The notes under the pieces are model-generated. The model had not been told where the DNA came from. It saw only the letters and a list, made by a program, of their open reading frames with translations, and made no database searches. Position numbers and translations under genes: made by a program. DNA of 40,871 bases, taken from contig NZ_JAABOS010000012.1 of NCBI RefSeq assembly GCF_010078235.1, forward strand, positions 31,435 to 72,305. Reading direction: 5' to 3'. Positions 36,166 to 40,871 of this stretch are shown in pieces. Numbering within the stretch: the first letter of the stretch is position 1; each line of letters starts with the position of its first letter. Source of the stretch: Cognatundibacterium crateris. Lineage in GTDB: Bacteria > Pseudomonadota > Gammaproteobacteria > Burkholderiales > Burkholderiaceae_D.

Positions 36166-37725
36166 ATGCGTATTAATATCCAGTTTCAGGACAGAGTCGG
36201 TATTGCCCACGAAATACTGGCCGTGCTGGCGCAGCGTGGGCTGAACGTGGTCGCGGTCGAGGTCGATCCGCCTCAGGTCTATATCGATATTCCTGAACTC
36301 AGCAAAGAGATGCTGCCTTCGCTGCAGCAAGCCTGCCAGCAAATCAGCGGCGTGGCGCAAATCCAGGTCATCGACGTGTTACCCGGTATGCGGAGGCGCC
36401 TGCATCTCGACACCATGATGGCCGTGATGGAAGATCCGGTACTGGCCATCGATGGTGAAGCCAGACTGGTGATCGCGAATGCCGCTGCGGCAGCCGTGAC
36501 TGGCCTGAGTGAGGCGCAGTTAGCTCAGCTCAAACTGAGTGATGTGCTGGATGATCAGGGCTTGCAGGAAGAATTACTGCAGGCAGGCTTACGTATTCCC
36601 AGCCGCGAAGTGCGTCTGCATGGCGAACCGTTTTTCATGGATGTGACACCGGTATCCGAGCCGGTGCTGCCGGATGGTACGGCGCTGCATCGCTCGGTCG
36701 GCGCGGTGCTGACCTTTCATGCGCCTTCACGCATAGGCGGACGATTGCATGCATTACAGAATACTCAGGGACATGGCTTTGATCTGATCATCGGTGCTTC
36801 AGAACAAATCCGTTCCATGAAAACCCGTGCCGCCAGAGTTGCGGTGGTTGATGCACCCTTGCTGATCACTGGTGAAACCGGTACCGGTAAAGAGTTGCTG
36901 GCGCAGGCCTGCCACGGCGTCAGTGCGCGCAGTAACGCGCCTTTTCTCGAGCTGAATTGCGCTGCTTTACCGGAAAGTCTGGCGGAAAGCGAATTATTTG
37001 GCTATATGTCAGGTGCCTTTACCGGTGCGCAAAAAGGTGGCAAGCCGGGCCTGTTTGAAATGGCAGATGGCGGTACCGTTTTTCTGGATGAGATCGGAGA
37101 AATGTCGCTGTATTTGCAGGCGAAATTATTACGTTTTCTGAATGACGGTAAATTCCGTCGTATCGGTGGTGATAAAGAAATACGTGTCAATGTACGTATC
37201 ATCAGCGCCACGCATCGCAATTTGCGCAAAATGGTACAGGAAGGCCTGTTCAGGGAAGACTTGTTTTATCGCCTGAATGTCTTACATCTGGAAATGCCGG
37301 CGCTACGTGAGCGTCCGGATGACATTCTTCCTTTGGCCCGCCATTTCATCGAGCGCGCCTGTACCCAGTCGCAAAAGCCGGTGTGCCGTCTCAATACCGC
37401 GGCTTGTGCCGCACTGGTGGCAAATCGCTGGCCTGGCAATGTCAGGCAATTACAAAATGTGGTGTTCAGAGCCATCACGATGTCCGATCAGCGCGTACTG
37501 GACGCGGCCGATCTGGATTGGGCTGAAGGCAGTATCAGCGCAGATGAACACAGTGCCAGTGACACAGAAAGCTGGGACCTGGCCTTGCAACAGTTTGAAC
37601 AGAGTCTGTTGACGCGCCTGTATCCGCATTTCCCTTCCAGTCGTAAGCTGGCCGCGCGCTTGCAGACTTCACATTCAACCATAGCGTCCAAGCTCAGGAA
37701 ATACGGGATTCCGCAAAAACGTTGA
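36166..37725 (+). CDS. tyrR: TyrR/PhhR-like sigma-54-type activator (ACT-PAS-AAA+-HTH)
   Basis: Enhancer-binding regulator, 519 residues. An N-terminal ACT domain (1-70, starts MRINIQFQDRVGIAHEILAVL) is expected to bind an amino acid. A PAS domain (about 80-190) follows, then an AAA+ domain (about 215-440) with Walker A GETGTGKE at 236-243. GAFTGA is intact at 283-288, then Walker B VFLDEIGEM and the R-finger region. A TyrR-type helix-turn-helix ends the chain (SSRKLAARLQTSHSTIASKLRKYGI). This is TyrR architecture. E. coli TyrR lacks GAFTGA and uses sigma-70, whereas this protein keeps it and should engage sigma-54. It is the fourth gene of the alr-dadA cluster, whose upstream region carries matching boxes and promoter. 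Confidence 0.9.
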   Translation: MRINIQFQDRVGIAHEILAVLAQRGLNVVAVEVDPPQVYIDIPELSKEMLPSLQQACQQISGVAQIQVIDVLPGMRRRLHLDTMMAVMEDPVLAIDGEARLVIANAAAAAVTGLSEAQLAQLKLSDVLDDQGLQEELLQAGLRIPSREVRLHGEPFFMDVTPVSEPVLPDGTALHRSVGAVLTFHAPSRIGGRLHALQNTQGHGFDLIIGASEQIRSMKTRAARVAVVDAPLLITGETGTGKELLAQACHGVSARSNAPFLELNCAALPESLAESELFGYMSGAFTGAQKGGKPGLFEMADGGTVFLDEIGEMSLYLQAKLLRFLNDGKFRRIGGDKEIRVNVRIISATHRNLRKMVQEGLFREDLFYRLNVLHLEMPALRERPDDILPLARHFIERACTQSQKPVCRLNTAACAALVANRWPGNVRQLQNVVFRAITMSDQRVLDAADLDWAEGSISADEHSASDTESWDLALQQFEQSLLTRLYPHFPSSRKLAARLQTSHSTIASKLRKYGIPQKR

Positions 37726-38040
37726 GCCTTGTTTTGCCCGGCCACCTCTGTCGGGGGCGCGCCTTATTCGACCTATTGACTCGGCATTTAAATAGATTTA
37801 CTCGGTGTACTTAACACGTGGATCGCCAAAGAAGCTTGCTATTGCCGGCGTTGATTCGCTCTTCCGGATTGCGTTCTGGACTCTGGCCCTGCAGGTAAAA
37901 GCATTCTATTTTTCCCTATTTTCAGCAAGCCATGCTTTCACTGGCTTATTGTAATGTACGCGTAAATTATCCAAAATTAACAACACCTTTCGCCCCACAT
38001 CCTTGATGAGCGCTCCCAGAATCGACAGGGTCACAGTTTC
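37726..38040. other. Intergenic region occupied by an IS relic
   Basis: After the tyrR-like stop, about 120 bases show nothing recognisable, including no clear terminator. The rest (from about 37845) is decayed IS630-type transposase sequence on the minus strand, which ends where RHS-type sequence begins near 38041. Confidence 0.6.
37845..38040 (-). mobile_element. IS630-family transposase fragment (frameshifted relic)
   Basis: The minus strand encodes LGALIKDVGRKVLLILDNLR, then VHYNKPVKAWLAENREK, the second catalytic Asp region of IS630-family DDE transposases (LILDNLRVHxxKPVKAW). The frame then hits TAG at 37906-37908. Dropping one base in the five-base T-run at 37909-37913 restores IECFYLQGQSPERNPEERINA, which resembles the family's third-acid region (FYLPxYSPELNPEE). 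Both ends are missing and no terminal inverted repeats are visible, so it is a dead internal fragment. Residues read further 5' on this strand are antisense to RHS sequence and not transposase. The left limit at 37845 is where similarity ends; the right limit (38015-38041) is approximate. Confidence 0.75.
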
Positions 38041-40871
38041 ACCTGGCAAGTCAATAGCTTCGATACGTTTGCCCGCGTCAATGGCGTCACAAAAACCAGC
38101 AGCCTGGGCAGTTATAAAACCGAAAACACCGATTACTACGATGATCTGGGCAAATGGGTCATCAACCAAATTCAAGGTCATAGCGTCAATGGAGTCGAGG
38201 CACAGCGCACCATTTATGATGAAGCCAATGCCTTACCCAAAGTCAAAACGCAATTCGGCCTGTCTCTCGAAAGCTACACCTACCACCCCGACGGCACACC
38301 CAAAACACTGACCGATGGGCGCGGCAACACGACGCAGTACAGTAACTACAAGCTCGGCTTAGCGCAAAACATCAGCTATGCCGATGGCAGTACGCAAAAT
38401 GCCGTCGTCAACGATCTTGGCCTCATTACCGCGCTCACCAATGAAGCTGGCACCACTACGGGCTATGCGTATGATGCAATGGGTCGATTAAACCGCATCA
38501 CCCCGCCGGCTGACAGCAACCTCGCCTATTACCCCACCGTACTGACATTTGAACCCGTCGGCACCGATGAGTATGGCCTAAGCCCAGGACACTGGCGTCA
38601 AACCACCGTAACTGGCAATGCCGTCACGATTCACTATTTCGATGCCATGTGGCGCAAGCGCATCAGTAAAACCTATGATGCAGCCAACCCCGGTGCGACG
38701 CAAACCATGCTGACCTATCAATGGGATGCCGAAGGCCGCCTTACCTATCAAAGCTTCCCACAAGCCAATATTGCAGACATCTATACCACCAACGGCATCT
38801 ATGGCCAGCGTCAATGGTACGACGCGCTGGGACGCATAACCGATGTCTGGTCAGATTCAGAATTAGGCATACTTAAAAAAAGAACCGACTATCTGACTGG
38901 TTTTCAAACGCAGACCACCGATGCGCGCGGAAACACCAGCACACAGACTCACCTCGCCTACGACGATCCGGCGCAAGCCTGGCTATCCCGCATCCGCGCA
39001 CCGCAAGGCTTAAATCTGGACATCGTGCGCGACGTGTTTGGCAAACCCCTGTCCATCACCCGCAGCGGGACGAATGCCGGCACCACAACCAGTGTGACCC
39101 GCGTCTATGTGTATGATGCCAACCAGCGCCTGTGCAAAACCATCGAACCCGAACTCGGTGCAAGCCTGCAAGACTGGGACGCTGCGGGCAATCTGGCCTG
39201 GAAGAGTGGCGGCACCAGCCTGACCAGCCAGGCCTGCGACCGCGCCAATGTCGCTGGCTCCAGTAAAATCAGCCACAGCTATGACGCCCGCAACCGTCTC
39301 GACAGCACCCGGTACGGCGATGGCAGCCCTGCCATTGTCCGCCGCTATACCCCGGATGGCCTGCTCTCCACCGTTGACAACGGCGTCAGCCGCTGGAGTT
39401 ACGCCTACAACAACCGCCGGCTGCTCAACCGCGAAACCCTGCAGTTCAACAATCACGAGTGGAATCTGTTCCACATTCCCGATGCCTATGGGCATACCGC
39501 CGCCCTGTACTATCCTGATGGCACCCAGATTGCCTACGCACCCAATGCCTTGGGGCAGGCGACCCAGGTCGGCGCCTATGCCAGTGCCATCACCTACCAC
39601 CCCAATGGCGAAGTGGCGAGCTATCGCTACGGGAATGGGATTGCGCACTCGGTGACCCAAAACCTGCGCGGCTTACCCGCCACGCTAAGCGATGCCGGGA
39701 TCAGTGCCAATCAATACGGCTATGACCAAAACGCCAATGTCAGCACCATCACCGATCTGTCCGACGGCAGCACCAGCCGCAGCATGCAATACGATGCGCT
39801 GGACCGGCTCATCGCCGTCAATGCACCCGGACTATGGGGACAGGCCAGCTATGCCTATGACGTACAGGATAACCTGCGTCAAAGTAGCGTAGGCGCGCGC
39901 AACCTGACCCACCAATACGACACAAATAACCGCTTAAGCGCCATCAGCGGCAGCCAGAACCAGAGCTACACCTTCGACCCCAATGGCAATCTGAGCACAC
40001 GCGGGAATGACCGCTTCAGCTTTGATCTGGCGAACCGCCTGCGTAGTGCAACCACCAATGCAGCCACCGCCAGCGCGGCAGCCAGCTACACCTACGACGG
40101 CCATGGCCGCCGCATCTTCACCGCCCGCGACAACAACCCGGGCCGCTTCCAGCTCTACAGCCTGGCAGGACAACAACTCTGGGCCAGCGGTGAACAATCC
40201 GCCAGCAACTATCCTGCCAGCAGCAACCCAACCTGCCCGCCAGGTTGGACCGCGAGCGCAAATCTCTGCGTCCGGACTGAAACCCAGAGTGCCAGTCTGG
40301 CTTACTCCTGTCCCAATGGCGGCACCCTCTCCGGCACAGTGTGCAACATCACCACCAGCACCCCGGCGACCCGCACCGCTTATTGCCCGGGCGATGACAG
40401 CTTACGCAAGCGCCCCGCATCCGGTTCAGGCGCCACCACCCGGCTCCTCTGCCCCAACATGCAATGGATCTATACCTGTCCGAATGGCGGCACCCTCTCT
40501 GGCAGGCAATGCCTCACCACCGCCAGCCAGGCGGCCAGCGTCACCCCCAGCTGCCCGCAAGGCTGGAATACCGATGGCCAGACCTGCCGTCGCCAGCTCA
40601 CGCAAAATCCAACGCCCGCCTATACCTGCCCGGATGGCGGCACCCTCAATGGCAGTACCTGCACCATAGCGGGTGGTTCCTACACCACCAAATATCATTA
40701 TCTGGCGGGCAAAGCCATCGCCGAAGTCAGCAATGGTCAGGTACGCTACACCCACACTGATGCGCTGGGGAGTCCGGTTGCCATCAGCGATGCCAATGGG
40801 ACTCTCATCTCGCGCACCCGGTACGAAGCCTATGGCAACACCCATTCAGGCGCAGTTCCGGGGCAGGCGAA
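38041..40871 (+). CDS. RHS/YD-repeat protein, 5'-truncated, continues past the window
   Basis: A single frame stays open from 37981 to the window end (923 codons from 38101). RHS-type sequence begins near 38041 (TWQVNSFDTFARVNGVTKTS). I count about 18 YD-like repeats, for example YAYDAMGRLNRI, QWYDALGRITDV, SHSYDARNRLDS, MQYDALDRLIAV and YTFDPNGNLSTRG. The near-terminal RHS core is YTHTDALGSPVAISDANGT...RTRYEAYG. A Cys-rich block interrupts it (about 40231-40665). RHS proteins form large extracellular or effector shells, often with a C-terminal toxin, which would lie beyond the window. There is no ATG until 38479, no signal peptide and no N-terminal trafficking domain; the 5' end is cut at the IS630 relic. 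Codon use is markedly C-rich compared with neighbours, suggesting foreign origin. It may be a pseudogene. Confidence 0.82.
40231..40665 (+). repeat. Six Cys-Pro modules inside the RHS frame, mostly 25-residue period
   Basis: Codons for Cys that start a CP motif occur at 40234, 40309, 40384, 40477, 40552 and 40627, giving spacings of 75, 75, 93, 75 and 75 bases. Five modules have exact C-x10-C spacing: CPPGWTASANLC, CPNGGTLSGTVC, CPNGGTLSGRQC, CPQGWNTDGQTC and CPDGGTLNGSTC. The third is divergent (CPGDDS, next Cys 22 residues on). GGTL and GW variants alternate. Confidence 0.8.

Noticed and set aside
37906..38181. 91-codon minus frame taken as one intact gene
   Set aside because: Only its C-terminal half matches an IS630 transposase; the N-terminal half is antisense to RHS sequence, so it is a chimera of relic and shadow.
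39010..39660. 216-codon minus-strand frame within the RHS region
   Set aside because: Gly/Ala/Val-rich composition is the expected complement of the C-rich RHS codons; the plus frame carries clear YD repeats.
1..40871. CRISPR arrays, tRNA and rRNA genes
   Set aside because: No regularly spaced 20-40 bp repeats and no tRNA or rRNA-like segments were noticed anywhere in the window.

Overview
The window looks like a chromosomal segment of a Gram-negative betaproteobacterium in the Burkholderiales, most likely Oxalobacteraceae (Undibacterium/Herminiimonas-like). That placement is an inference. It rests on two tandem Burkholderiales-type trimeric porins, on the block orders dusB-fis-purH-ruvC-ruvA-ruvB, tyrS-dtd-phosphatase and dciA-M23-secA-argJ-DUF815-mutT, on ubiquinone synthesis (coq7), and on moderate GC content judged by eye.

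Layout. 1-3.6 kb: coq7 on the minus strand, then two porin genes, each with its own terminator. 3.8-9.3 kb: a minus-strand run dusB-fis-purH-ruvC, then ruvA-ruvB behind a probable LexA box. 9.6-10.9 kb: a type II NADH dehydrogenase. 11-13.4 kb: minus-strand tyrS-dtd-histidine phosphatase. 13.6-16.3 kb: an M23 peptidase and anmK (envelope and wall recycling). 16.3-17.9 kb: an overlapping DsbA-like/aldo-keto reductase pair. 18.3-21.5 kb: a membrane PAS-GGDEF-EAL protein converging on a LysR regulator. 21.8-26.8 kb: PduO-type adenosyltransferase, DciA-like protein, M23 peptidase and secA. 27.0-29.8 kb: an unrecognised small lipoprotein and an atypical TonB-dependent receptor. 30.0-32.6 kb: argJ, a DUF815 ATPase and mutT. 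33.1-37.7 kb: alr-dadA-Rrf2-like protein-TyrR-like activator. 37.8 kb to the end: a decayed IS630-type transposase fragment abutting a long 5'-truncated RHS/YD-repeat frame that runs off the window.

Most of the window is conserved housekeeping. The accessory or unusual parts are the alr-dadA region, the RHS region, the TonB receptor with its lipoprotein neighbour, and short tandem repeats placed just after stop codons.

The most coherent regulatory discovery is upstream of alr. Two TGTA-N10-TACA dyads (TyrR-box architecture) lie 83 bp apart, followed by a GG-N10-GC sigma-54-type promoter. The last gene of the cluster encodes a TyrR-like protein that keeps the GAFTGA loop needed to work with sigma-54. 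Together they suggest a self-contained, ACT-domain-sensed D/L-amino-acid racemisation and oxidation module.

The second notable item is the RHS frame: about 920 open codons with roughly 18 YD-type repeats and an inserted Cys-rich block of six CP modules with mostly 25-residue periodicity. Its 5' end is cut at the IS630 relic.
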